Shown here: positions 46,680-56,808 of the stretch, in pieces
How the letters are laid out: each line of letters begins with the position of its first letter
Numbering within the stretch: position 1 is the stretch's first letter
Position numbers and translations under genes: made by a program
Notes under the pieces: generated by a model
Seen by the model: the letters and a program-made list of their open reading frames with translations, nothing else
Databases searched by the model: none
Told to the model about the DNA's origin: nothing
NCBI GenBank assembly: GCA_048213135.1
Contig: PS015129.1
Span: 121,898 to 185,897 of the forward strand
DNA from: Reclinomonas americana ATCC 50394
Lineage: Eukaryota; Jakobida; Jakobea; Jakobida
Direction of reading: 5' to 3'
Length of the DNA stretch: 64,000 nt

Positions 46680-47390
46680 NNNNNNNNNNNNNNNNNNNNC
46701 TGTCCCTTCTCCCGGCCGACGCCTACCTGGTGGTGTGCCGGGAGAGTTTGGCCTGCCGATTTCGCCTGCTGCTGACCCCGCTGCAGTGTGGCCACCTGTA
46801 AGCTCGCTCCTGACGGTGCGTTAGTCAGTTGATTCTGTGTGCAAGAGCCCCTGTTTCTTTCTCAGCTCACGGCTCTCCATTGTACGTTGCAGATCACCCC
46901 GTGGTGGCGCACCTGGACTCTGCGTGCGCTCTTCGCGGTCACCTCATTGCTGGTGTTCGGGAGTGTAGCAGTTGGTGTCGGTGCCGCTCTGTGGCACTTT
47001 CCCGAACGAACGTACTCCATGTCGGTCGTCGGAGCAGTGTGCGCGGCTAGCTGGCTTGTCTTTGTGGTGGCGCGCTGTCGTGGAGACGCGACGGATGCAT
47101 CTTTCGCAACGCCATTCCCCAGCTGGTTGGAGTTCCTCTGGCTTGCACTGGTCTATGCTGCAGTGGCGGCGGCGATCACCACCTCCATCATTTGCACCTT
47201 GCGGTGGAGTCCGAACTATGCGGTGCGTCTTTCTGTGTGTGCAGATGCATTGCTCCCACTCCATGAGACTGACAATGGGTGGTGCGCCTGCCAGTATCCC
47301 TACTTGATCTCGTGTGGAATCAGTGTCGTGTTCGAGTGGCTGGTGCTGGAGCCGTTTGTTCTCTGGGCAGGTACGAGTCGCCCTGTGCTG
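29859..47390 (+). CDS. Giant polycystin-like membrane protein with NHL, TIG-like and REJ-like modules
   Basis: The ATG at 29859 opens a signal peptide (ARFVALAIALATVVVLIECA). About 50 exons follow on one strand. In order: beta-propeller-like sequence with NHL signatures (VADRGNHMVRRV, VADTGNDALRQI, VADSGNHAVRRV); TIG/Ig-like modules each closing with a V/L-C-x-x-W motif; a REJ-like region (SWSVGDGG.., FKFLLTVRNILGAEAT); a region with THTSTWQCTAQ; about 1,600 residues of Ser/Pro/Asp-rich low complexity; then at least eight hydrophobic spans from 45690. The FLEPAMFLLQSL and VLEPFVLW ends, each after a Tyr/Trp-rich helix, resemble the transmembrane pairs of PKD1-family proteins. The 3' end is lost in the 47391-47709 gap. 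It could be two genes split near the 40167 gap, although frames and exon style run on. A mechanosensory or cell-surface receptor role is inferred from the family only. Confidence 0.55.
31880..36860 (+). other. Array of phase-1-bounded TIG/Ig-like exon modules with interspersed NHL repeats
   Basis: Modules start with a strand such as LTLVGCGL, LTIVGAGLG, LLLSGTHL, VTIRGEGL or FTVRGCNL and close with LCARLGGPADDYKWVST, LCTRWHERLPLELVST, VCAEWDGDKDHVELVT or LCARWPGDAAEQRIAS. Six closing exons end just before GT with the intron after the first base of a codon (at about 31789, 32637, 34436, 34791, 36472, 36862). NHL-type blade sequences occupy 32720-33475 and 34860-35275 between them. Confidence 0.6.
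36955..38780 (+). other. REJ-like / PKD-like extracellular region
   Basis: The exons read like tandem Ig/PKD strands: LAYSWSVGDGG, VVEFELPLDASHFKFLLTVR, then YEWSVRDDSTTNASSWQASS with VYRVQVRARSV and ELRVLIQDIHGQQHVVQRF. The Y-x-W-S-V opening and the F-x-L-T-V-x-N-x-x-G strand are typical of REJ modules of sperm receptor and polycystin-1 proteins. Boundaries approximate. Confidence 0.45.
40167..40188. other. Short assembly gap (N) in an exon of the giant gene
   Basis: 22 N after ..SQSGPLHV, resuming IPE. The true length is unknown, so frame across it cannot be checked. Confidence 0.9.
40590..45540 (+). other. Long intrinsically disordered Ser/Pro/Asp-rich segment of the giant gene
   Basis: Several long exons with few introns encode polar low-complexity sequence: acidic runs near 41200, repeats DTHDGAVPDG THDGAVPDG at about 41570-41625, many S/T-P sites (TPRSGGGSPVEPMPSP) and a nine-Gly run near 44410. 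Multiple SP/TP motifs suggest a phosphorylated intracellular tail or loop. No transmembrane span is seen between the REJ-like region and this segment. Confidence 0.55.
45690..47390 (+). other. Duplicated four-helix transmembrane unit of the giant gene
   Basis: Unit 1: FFTGFLVISFLMFALATAFV, YILLSTVFGAAWVLFVWL, FYALCWLFTLLYTWFLLLYT and LASLANEAFFLEPAMFLLQS. Unit 2: ALFAVTSLLVFGSVAVGVGA, SVVGAVCAASWLVFVVARC, WLEFLWLALVYAAVAAAITT and ISCGISVVFEWLVLEPFVLW. Both have a basic R-x-R-G-D turn after helix 2 and an L-E-P motif in helix 4, so one unit is probably a duplicate of the other. A CA repeat with a 20-base N gap lies in an intron between them. Confidence 0.55.
46642..46699. repeat. CA microsatellite ending in a 20-base N gap
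   Basis: A (CA)n run from about 46642 leads directly into N at 46680-46699. It lies in a probable intron of the giant membrane-protein gene. Confidence 0.9.
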
Positions 47391-47709
47391 NNNNNNNNNN
47401 NNNNNNNNNNNNNNNNNNNNNNNNNNNNNNNNNNNNNNNNNNNNNNNNNNNNNNNNNNNNNNNNNNNNNNNNNNNNNNNNNNNNNNNNNNNNNNNNNNNN
47501 NNNNNNNNNNNNNNNNNNNNNNNNNNNNNNNNNNNNNNNNNNNNNNNNNNNNNNNNNNNNNNNNNNNNNNNNNNNNNNNNNNNNNNNNNNNNNNNNNNNN
47601 NNNNNNNNNNNNNNNNNNNNNNNNNNNNNNNNNNNNNNNNNNNNNNNNNNNNNNNNNNNNNNNNNNNNNNNNNNNNNNNNNNNNNNNNNNNNNNNNNNNN
47701 NNNNNNNNN
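47391..47709. other. Assembly gap (N) hiding the 3' ends of two convergent genes
   Basis: The plus-strand giant gene runs into the gap from the left and the minus-strand NHL gene runs into it from the right. Both stop codons are therefore missing from the window. Confidence 0.9.
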
Positions 47710-50700
47710 GCCTGCGGTACGTGAGATCCAGCAGCTGGTGCCACTGTCGGTGAGTTTCGAGGGCGACCACTCGCTGCAGCCCGCGTCGATGAGGCGTCCC
47801 GATCCGACACCACGCTGTCGGTGGCCGTCATTGAGCGGCGCGAACCCAGTGGCGTCTGCTGCCTCTCGAACGGGCGCCACAAAGACGGTGCCGGGTCCTC
47901 GTCATCCTCATCTACCGTCTGTAGTGCGCACAATGAGAAAGTGAGGAATAGAGAGAGAGATGTGGATAGCGTCACTTGCGAGTAACGCACCTGCACGGCA
48001 TGATCGACGAGGGCACCAGCAACACGAATTCCCGTATCTGTTCGCGGCACAACGAGCACCATGCGACTCATTGTCGGCGGTCCAGTCCCGCCACTGGGCG
48101 GCACAACCGCCTGCGGTGTGTGCGTCACAGGAGACGGAGAGTCCATCGGCAATGGCGTACTGACGGCAACACCTCCCGATGCGTGGGGCACCGGAGTCCC
48201 ATCGCCGACACGCGTGGTACTAGACGGCAGCGACGACATGGACGGAAAGGGGGATCGCCTGGGTGATATTCGTCGCTGGTGAGCAGAGAGTGGATGCTGT
48301 GGTTGCTGTTGCTGCTGCTGTTGCTGTTGATGATGGTGGTGGTGGTGGTGGTGGTGAAGATGAGCGTGGTGCGACTGCTCTGCCATGTCGCCATGACGAG
48401 GCGACACTCGCGGAGTGTACAATGGCGGCCGCTCGCCGATGCCAACTGTGGTGGTCGAAGTGGTTGTGGTCGTGGCGGTGGACGACGACGAGAGTCGCGG
48501 CGTCGCGGTAATCAAGTTGTCGTCGCGACCATTGCCAGCCGCACTCACAGTCGTGTCCACTGGCTCTGCGTCCAGCGGATCGCTCAACGGTCGCCGTCTC
48601 AGTCGAGGACTCGGTGGCGCTTGCGCCCAGGATACATCGTTGGCGTAGAAACGGCCACCTACGTGCACCACGGGTGAGGGCGTGCGCGCCATTGGTCGCC
48701 CAGGACTCGACAAAGGTCCCATGTCACTCGCCGCCATCGACGCCATGGTCAGCGCCGCCATGACCCGCGCCGGTGGAGGCGGCGGTGGAGGTGGAGGTGG
48801 GGGAGGAGATGTTGGAGAGAAAGGTTGAGCGAGTGTCGGTCGAACTAGCGGTCGACCGGGATTGTCGAGGCTTCTGCGGCGCGTGCAAAGTGAGTACGTG
48901 CGTGCGTGCGCGCAGAGACTCGAAGATGTGACAACGACATACATGTCGAGTCGCGGAGTCCGAGGTGATGACTGCGGCCACGTTTCCGAAGGCATGAAGC
49001 GAGGTGATGCAACGGAGCCACCAGGAGTGATCTTGGTCGCCGGCAGCGGTGGCACAACTGGGGCAGGTTGAGTTTTGCCACCGCTGTCATCGTCGTCATC
49101 CTCGACCTCCTCCTCAGCGTCCTCCTCCACATACTCCCACTCCCAGTCCCACTCGCCGTCATCGGGCTCTCCAGTCTCATTGTCTTCCGCACTTTCCTCC
49201 TCCTCTTCCTCCGCTTCCTCCTCCTCGTCCTCCTCCTCCTCTGCTTCTTCTTGTCGAACCTCCGCCATCCCCGTCGCCCTGCTCTTCTCATCCACATGCA
49301 CAACGACCTGGTCAACATCTGCATTGCTCTCGTCCTCCTCCGTTTCATCCGACTCGGACGCAGTGTTGCTGTTGCGCGGCGGCCAGGGAGGCAATTTCAC
49401 AGGAGGCTTCTTGCCATTCTGCACCGCGCCGCCATTGCTGCCACTGCCACCGCCGCCAAGCACAACCGGCACCTGCGCAGTAGAGCATTAGTCACAAACA
49501 CTAACATAGATCAATCGTGCGAAGCGCTCACCTCGTGCACTTTGGCGGCGCCACTGCCATCGCCACCATTGGTGGGCCACTGCTCCCACTCGCTGTCCAG
49601 CGCCTCCTCCACACTCGCTTCGTCATCGTCGTCGATCTCCACGTACGTGTACTCGTACTCATACTCGTACTCGATGATAGTGTCGCCGACTCGAGTTTGA
49701 TAGCGAACGCCAAACAAACCGTCGCCCTCGGCATCCGATGCCAAGTCATCCACTCTCGGGTATGGAGTCGCCTCGAGCGTGGGAACACTGGCTCGCGACG
49801 GGGCGGCGGCCACCGACGCTGTCGCGTCAGTGAGCGACACCACAGACAGGGTGCGCTCAGGCAACTGGCCCTCCTGTCGCACGCGATGACCATCATTTTT
49901 CTACATGTGAAACACACACACTTGACGTTACCTTTAGCCCATCACTGTCGCTGTCGCTGCCGTCCACATTGTCAGCCTGGTGCTGCTCAGCCGATCTCGG
50001 GCGTGGTGCCTGTCGTCCACCGGCAACAGTCGCGCCATCGCTCACATTTGGTGTGGCTTGCGCCGGCGGCAGTTGCGGAGGTTGTGGACGAGGAGGAAAT
50101 GTGGGTGTGTGTGGAGGGAACGGGGCCGCAGGTCGTCCTGCCGCCGCGACAGCAACAGCATCGTAGTCATTGTCCTCGTCGTCATAGAACGATGCTGGGT
50201 CGTCGTCGGGAACATACAGCTCCGGTTGCTGATCGAGCGCCCACGGGGTTGGTACCTCCATCGCACCGACACTGTCGGTGGCGCCAGCGAACAGAGCGGG
50301 CAGGGCGAGATCACCGGCGGGAGGTGAATCACGAAACTGGTCGCGCTTCTCGGCTGCCACCTCCGGCTCATTGCTGGAGACGCTGCTGAAGCGCTCCATT
50401 TCCTGCGACACACCACTCGCAGTGCGCTGCAGCAGCAACGACATTTGCGGTGGAAGTGGCGACTCGGGCAGTGGTACGAGGAACGGACTGTGTGTTGCAC
50501 ATGTACGAGTGAGAAAAAATGAAAGACGACTCTTATGCAAATGCAACGCGCACCGTGGTGGAAGCGACTTGCGAATTCGGCCAGGAAGTGCAGCGAGACT
50601 GCGTGAATCAAACGAGCGTGGCGTAATGTCAACATCCGACGAGTAGGTGAAGGTGCCGGCAGAATATGTGGCAGCGTGTTCGCGGGGAGTCGGTTGCAAT

Positions 50701-53700
50701 GACTGTGGTTGCGGGTGCGGTACGGGTGCTCCCACAACTGTCCCTACAGCAGCAGCAGATGATGAAGATGCATTCGCCGTCGGTGGCGCGCCAGGCCCGT
50801 CATCGCCGCTGGGGCCCTCAATGGGGGACTCCAACGCATCACGACGTGCGCCTGTCGACCAGCAACAACGCGTGAGGGGAACAGAATACGCAGGGGGCTG
50901 ATAATGTGCGCACACACACCGGAGTCTTCCAAGTAGAGATTGCGCGCCGTCAGCTGCCACGTGCTGGTGTGGGCGGCTGTGGATGGGCAAGGAGGGAAAG
51001 CAAGTAAATTCACAACAGTGCGCCAACGGAGGAGGATGGCGACGAGTTCGAACCCGTCATGGTTGGCGGTCGGCGAGTCCGCAGAAAGAGGAACAGGAAA
51101 ACAAGCTGGTGCACACACGTCAGCAAGGTGCTGTGCACACATGCGCCGCGGTCACAAAATCACGCACCTGTGGAATCCAGGCCACAAAGGCTGCCAGAAA
51201 TCCGGTGGCCTGCGATGTGCGGAGGTGTCTCAGCTAAGAAAGTATCGCATGCATCTGCTGCGTGAGGGAAACGCAACGATCTTGGAGGCGTCATTCGAGA
51301 CTTCAAACACGTACAGCGAGCCATTGACAGCAATGCTAACAAATACAAAGCTGCGATAGAGGAGAGCACTCGTCAATGGCGAGTGAGAGCGTGCGGCTGG
51401 TGACAACGCTCACTCTCAACGCAACACAAATACAAGTGCGACTGTTTGCACCGCAGTCAAACGAAAATGCGACTTGCGAGCCAGCACGTCCTTGGTACGT
51501 CCAGCAAACATCCGCAGCCACAGATGATCGAACCACAGTCGCCGACAGAAATCTGCAAGTGGCTGACTTGAGGGAGGGGTCTAAAAAGCCTTCAAAGTAA
51601 CGTGTATTCTCACACGCACCCCGCACGGCGCGCACAAAGTTGACACGTACAACGGTCCACATGGAGGGAATGACTGACGGCACGGCATCCATGCGGCGAC
51701 TGTCCGTTCCAGGAACGGCTGTGACAGAAGCGGAAACCATCATCAGTGCAGGGTGCCGTGTGGCGCAATGCACGGCCGACCACTCACCCCGTCCATTCTC
51801 GTCGAAGAGCAAGGTGGGTATCATGATTCGCTCGTCTACATCGGTACCGTAGCGGTACAGCCGATCACATTTTTGGATTGCGTGCCGTCGTCTGTGGGGG
51901 CCGTTGTGCGTCAGCGGAATGAGAAAAAAAGAAAAGAGAGAGATGAAGTGACGCAACTCATAACGTAAACGTCGGCGACGCAACAAAGCGGCGCTGATCG
52001 AAAGCGCAACGTGGATGATTAGCAGAAAACCAATCGCCAGAATCACCGCGATTCGCACGTCGTTCATGTTGTCGGTGGACGATGGCGACCATGCGTTTGC
52101 ATAGTCTCGCGCGCTACGACAACGCGTGAGTCGCACGTGTCAAAAACAGGGAGCGCGCGCAACAACTGCTACCGCAACTGGAACACAGAATTCTCCTCAA
52201 TCAGGTGGGACGACATGTGTGCCGGCTTCCATGCTCGTGCATACTGCTCGACAACTGGCGGTACCAACCGCAGAACACGAAGGCGGGAGCCGACAGCACT
52301 GACGCCGACAACGTCACCGCTCCAAGACTCTGCACAGGGTCCGTGTAATGACACCTCGGCTGAGTGCGGCCACAGTGGGCCACCACGAATTCCCGTTTCG
52401 CCCAGCACTCGGTACATTGCACCCTGTCGCGCGCACGTGTGAGACAACAACTGCTCAGAGCAGTGGCGTTCTCATGAGAGCAGCAAATACCGATGCCGTC
52501 GTGGCCCACAGAGTCCCATCATGTTGCACGCACACTGATTGAGTGTCCGGAGGCAGCTGCTGCTCCGAGTGGGACTCCACTGTCTCCCTCACCACATCCA
52601 CTCGCCGATACAAAACACTGCCCAACTCCACATGCTGTGCACTCTCACCTTGTCAGTATCAGCACCTCAACTACGGAGCCTCGCGAAGCGTGCCTCACCG
52701 GTTGCACAATAGACAAGAGGTCGACACCGTGCGCGACGGGGTACGAGTCGCGAGGTGGCGACACAAAAGACAGCGTCCGAACAGTACGCATGTCCATGTC
52801 GACAACTCGAATGAAGGCGCCGTCGTACACGTACACCAAGGAGGAGGTGGTAGTGGCGGCGGCCATGCGTGTCGGCCACTCAAACTCAGCTCGAGTCGCC
52901 GGACCGTCCACGTGACCGCGAACTCCCGTGCCAGCCAGCACCAACACCAGCTGCAGCGAATCACGCAACGTGGCCACTTGCGTGGACAGGAGACGATGTG
53001 CGCCGGCTTCGCTAATCAGCAGCGTCGTGTCAAGGGTCGCGAGAGCCTGTGGCGCGCGCAATCCGCACAGCAACTCGTCGACTGCGCCTGTTGCCGACAC
53101 CGAGACGACACAACCGCGCGCCGAGTCCACAGCCGCCACCAAGTCATCACTCAAGCGAGCCACGTCGGTGATCAGCGACGGCGGCGCGGCTGCACACACA
53201 CATGAGATGCCGAAGGAGCCCTGATGCCGAACAGTGAACCCACCTTTCTCGCTCACGCCGGTCTGCTGTGCGCTCAACAGGAGCGCCACAGGTCCCACAT
53301 TCGCGCCGACATACACGGCGGCGTCGGCCTGTTTCTCCAGTGTCACATCCCACTCCATGACACGCTTATCATCATCATCATCATCATCATGACACGATCC
53401 CGTCGACACAGAAGACGGCAATGTTCTCCACTGATTGTCGTGTGTGGTGTGCAGCCGCCACGTGAGCTCCTCGCCAGCACAGCTGGTGATCACGAGTGCG
53501 TGATCATCACGAAAGCGCGCGCTGCGTACGTCAACATCCGCAGCCTGTGGGGAGGGGAGAGGGGGGAGAGCGAGTGAGTGAGTGTGACTGTGTGTGTGTG
53601 TGGGAGAGAGAGAGAGGGAGTGAGTGTGTGTGTGAGTACGCAGCGACCACCCATGATATGGAGAGCGCCAGGAGAAGCGCCAGCATACAGAGCCACCACT

Positions 53701-53725
53701 GGTGTGGTGGTCTCCCGCGCCGCAT
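47710..53725 (-). CDS. NHL-repeat receptor-like membrane protein with long disordered tail (3' end in gap)
   Basis: The ATG at 53725 gives a signal peptide (PHQWWLCMLALLLALSISWV). Next is a propeller-like ectodomain: DVARLSDDLVAAVDSARGCV, LLISEAGAHRLLSTQ and LVLAGTGVRGHVDGPATRAE, an NHL blade. One clear transmembrane helix follows near 52050 (IAVILAIGFLLIIHVALSIS, then RRRRLR). Later exons include AAHTSTWQLTARNLYLED, matching THTSTWQCTAQ of the convergent giant gene with an intron at the same place. The rest is low-complexity: EYEYEYEYTYVEIDDDDE, two Glu/Asp runs, a Pro run, a His/Gln run near 48330, many SP/TP sites. It ends in the N gap. I read it as a paralogue or relative of the giant gene, lacking visible multi-helix units. 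Exon borders are approximate. Confidence 0.55.
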
Positions 53726-54168
53726 TGACGCACACACACACAGTCGAGTACTCACGCGCGAAGAGAGCGCACGGAGTGAATGCCTCTCCTCTTCACACGG
53801 AAGAAATGCGGTTACTGCCGTAAAAGGAAGGCAATCAGTGTGTCGGAGCCGTGAGGGGACGCTTGTTTCGTATTCTGGTCGCCCGCAAGAGAGTTAGCGG
53901 GAGAAGCACGAGCGTGAAATTGTGCGGGTGAGTGTGCGTTGTGATGATCCACGGCGAACTGCACGTTGCGCATGCAACTGCACGGAGAAATTCGCCGGTT
54001 GTTTTATCGACGTCGAAGTCGCTGGGAGTGGAATACGAGTGCGCTGTGGCACCACCGCCACGATCCCCGGTGTTAGTCTCTGCTGGCATCTGCAAGCGGA
54101 GCAGGAAAAGGAGAGCACAGGCAGATTAACACGGTTGTGTCCTGTGACGCGTACGTCCGTTGCTGTCA
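53726..54168. other. Divergent upstream region
   Basis: About 440 bases between the start codons of the NHL receptor-like gene (minus) and the mitochondrial iron-sulfur protein gene (plus). Probably contains both promoters. No exon is evident. Confidence 0.4.
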
Positions 54169-56745
54169 ATGTTGCGCTCGTGCGCTCGCCTTGTGGCGCT
54201 GTCTCTGCGCTCCGGTGGGCCGCGTTTGTGGAGCAGCTCTGCGGCCGCATGCAGCAAAGGTGACTGCAGAGAGAGAAGGCGTCGCTCTCGCACTCTCCCC
54301 TCATCATCTCTCACTCTCGCAGGCTGCACCTCATGCGGAGGCCGCTGCGGGTCCACTGGCGGATGCACAACGAGCAGAGGTGGTTGCATGTCAGGCACTC
54401 ATCGCATGCCCGGCGATCCAACTCCGGCGGGACTACTCGGCGCCACAGTGAGTTCGCGTCCTTTCTCTCTCTCCCTCTCTTTCCTTGCCCTCACGTGCTC
54501 CATAGCCACCTGCTCGCTCGGCCTCTGAGGATCCCGAGTTGTCATCACCAGCAGCAGCAGCAGCAGCAGCGGGATCATCGGAAAAGCCTTTCCGACATGA
54601 GCTGGCCTGGCGCGATCCGGCCTTTTATCGAGAGGATCGACTGGAGGAGGTGAGTGACGCTGCGTGACCTTGGCTGCATGATTGTGCTCCCCTGCTGATT
54701 GTGAGGGGGGACTCGACCAAGGAAATGCGCCGCGTGTTTGACGTGTGCCACGGCTGCCGACGATGCTTCAATCTGTGCGACTCGTTCCCGAAGCTATTCG
54801 ACCTGATCGACAACAACAGCAGCAGTGGAGAACTGCGCTCTGTGCCCAGCTCCGAGTTCAAGGTGCTCAGTGGCTTTTCCCTTCTTTGGTGAGCGCCGGT
54901 GCTTGCCTCAATGCGTTGTTTTCGGTGTGCAGCCGGTGGTCGACGCCTGCACGCTGTGCGACATGTGTTTCCTCACCAAGTGCCCCTACGTACCACCGCA
55001 TCCGTTCAATCTCGACTTCCCGCACCTGATGCTGCGCTACCGTGCGCTGGAGAACTCGAAGGACAACGTGTCGCAAGTCGACAAGAGCGGCACCGGCGAT
55101 GGTCCACGAGCATGGGAGGGTGTCTCCAATGCCAACATTGAGACGGCGGTGACTGTGGAGAAGGATGTGTCGAGGAAACTCAAGCTGGAGTCGACAGGTT
55201 CGTGGGGGAGGAGCGCTTCACTTGCATGCTCGAGTGCACTCAGGTCGGTCGTGCAGGCGCCGTGGATCGGCAGCTGGTGCAAACGGACCGCAACGCAAAG
55301 CTGGCGGGTCGAATGTCGCGAGTGGCCAACTGGATGACGAGCGCGGACAACACGGCAGCGCGGTCGGTGCTGCACCGAGTGGCAGGTGCGTGAAAGCACA
55401 AGAGCACAAGCTCGCATGTCAGACGTGCTCACGTATGATTTCACTGCAGGCATTCACCCGTCGGCCGAGCTTCCGCCCTTCGCCCCCTCCGATGCCACGC
55501 TGACGAGCTTGGCCAAGGAGACACCTGCGCGGGTGCCGCTGAACACCGAGGCTCCTGCCTTTGTGCGTGGTCGCAAGGCCGTGATCTACGCCACCTGCTT
55601 GGTCAACTGGCACGAGCCAGGCATCGGGCTGGCGGCAGTGGGTGTGCTGGCCAAGAACGGTGTGCGCGCCGAGGTGTGCTATCCTCAATGCTGCGGTATG
55701 CCGTTGCTCGAGCAGGGGCTGGTGGCGGAGGTGGCCGCCAAGGCAGAGAAAACGGCGGCACAGTTGGCACGGTGAGTGGGTGTTTCGATGCACCGACAGG
55801 TGAGCGGCGGTAGCTTGATGCTCGGTGTCGTGTCGACACACAGCTATGTGGATGACGGCTACGATATTGTGACATTGGTGCCGTCGTGCGCGCTCATGTT
55901 GAAGCAGGAGTGGAAGTTGCTGCTGCCTGAGAATGAGGTTGGTCGACAGAGCTGTATTTGTGTCCACAGCGTTGGGGGGGAATACTAATTCGCTGCGTCA
56001 CAGCACATTGCCAAGGTCAGCGCCAACACGCGCGACATTTGCGAGTACATGGTTGAGATTGCGAAGGGCGAGGGACTGGCGAGTGGACTTGTGCCGCTTG
56101 CAGGACCGGTGACGCTGCACGTGGCCTGCCACGCACGAGCACAAAACATCGGCAACAAGGCGCTGGAGATGCTGCGACGGATTCCACGCACGCAGGTGCG
56201 CTCGATTGAGCGATGCTCGGGGCACGGCGGTTCGTGGGGTGTAAAGGCGGTGAGTCGAAGAGTGACGGCTGCCCCTTTTCCACTGCCACGCTTCTCATTA
56301 GTTGGCGTGCTGTGTGCAGGACAATTTCCCCACTGCGCTAAAGGTCGGCAAGCCGGTGATCCAGCAGGCAGTGAAGAATGTGCTCAGTTGCGTTTCCTTC
56401 GCAAATGGATTGTGTTTGCCCGCAAACGCTGACTTGCTAGAGCGCAGCCAACCGACACTACTATGTCGCCTCCGAGTGCCCACTTGCTGGCTCGCACATA
56501 TTGCAAGGAATGCGGTGCGAAGAGAGTGATTTGTGCAAAGGTGTGGTGTTGTCGCTGACTTTGCGTGTTTGTGTGATTCGTTCCGCAGCTTGGCCGAGGA
56601 GCAAGCTGCCGAACAGGCGGGTCGTGCATATCACCCGATTGAGCTCATGTACGCGGCGTATGAGCTGCCACTGGAAAACGCCTCCACCGAGACCATTGAT
56701 CGGGTGGTGGAGGCCACGGGACCTCCGCTGAGCATGAAGCCATGA
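54169..56745 (+). CDS. Mitochondrial GlpC-like iron-sulfur oxidoreductase subunit (CCG-domain)
   Basis: Exon 1 (54169-54259) encodes a textbook mitochondrial presequence: MLRSCARLVALSLRSGGPRL then WSSSAAACSK, Arg/Ser-rich with no acids. Exon 2 (from 54323) adds a Cys/Gly segment CTSCGGRCGSTGGC. Next come an Ala-rich linker and two ferredoxin-type [4Fe-4S] motifs: CHGCRRCFNLCDSFP and CTLCDMCFLTKCPY. The C-terminal half has two CCG-type domains: YPQCCGMPLLEQG, and CHARAQNIGNKALEML with ERCSGHGGSWG, where the second C-C-G reads C-S-G. Late exons give YYVASECPLAGSHILQ and end TGPPLSMKP. The order matches GlpC (subunit C of anaerobic glycerol-3-phosphate dehydrogenase) and other COG0247 proteins that pass electrons to quinone. 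A dehydrogenase partner is not in the window. Bacterial ancestry is likely. At least eight introns show it is a settled nuclear gene. Confidence 0.78.
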
Positions 56746-56808
56746 AGTGAACGCACGCCAACGTATGGGTTCTTTTCTCCGCGCGTGTATATTTCTGCCG
56801 TGTAGTTT

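Noticed and set aside
49049-49700. Plus-strand Ser/Leu-rich open frames of 140-210 codons
   Set aside because: Antisense of the Glu/Asp-rich coding tracts in the minus-strand NHL gene; GAG/GAA runs keep the opposite strand open.
51022-51067. tRNA-like hairpin with a GAGTTCGAACCCG T-arm and GCCAAC/GTTGGC closing stem
   Set aside because: Only 46 bases, with no D-arm, anticodon arm or A box. It lies in an intron of the minus-strand NHL gene, so I treat it as a chance hairpin.
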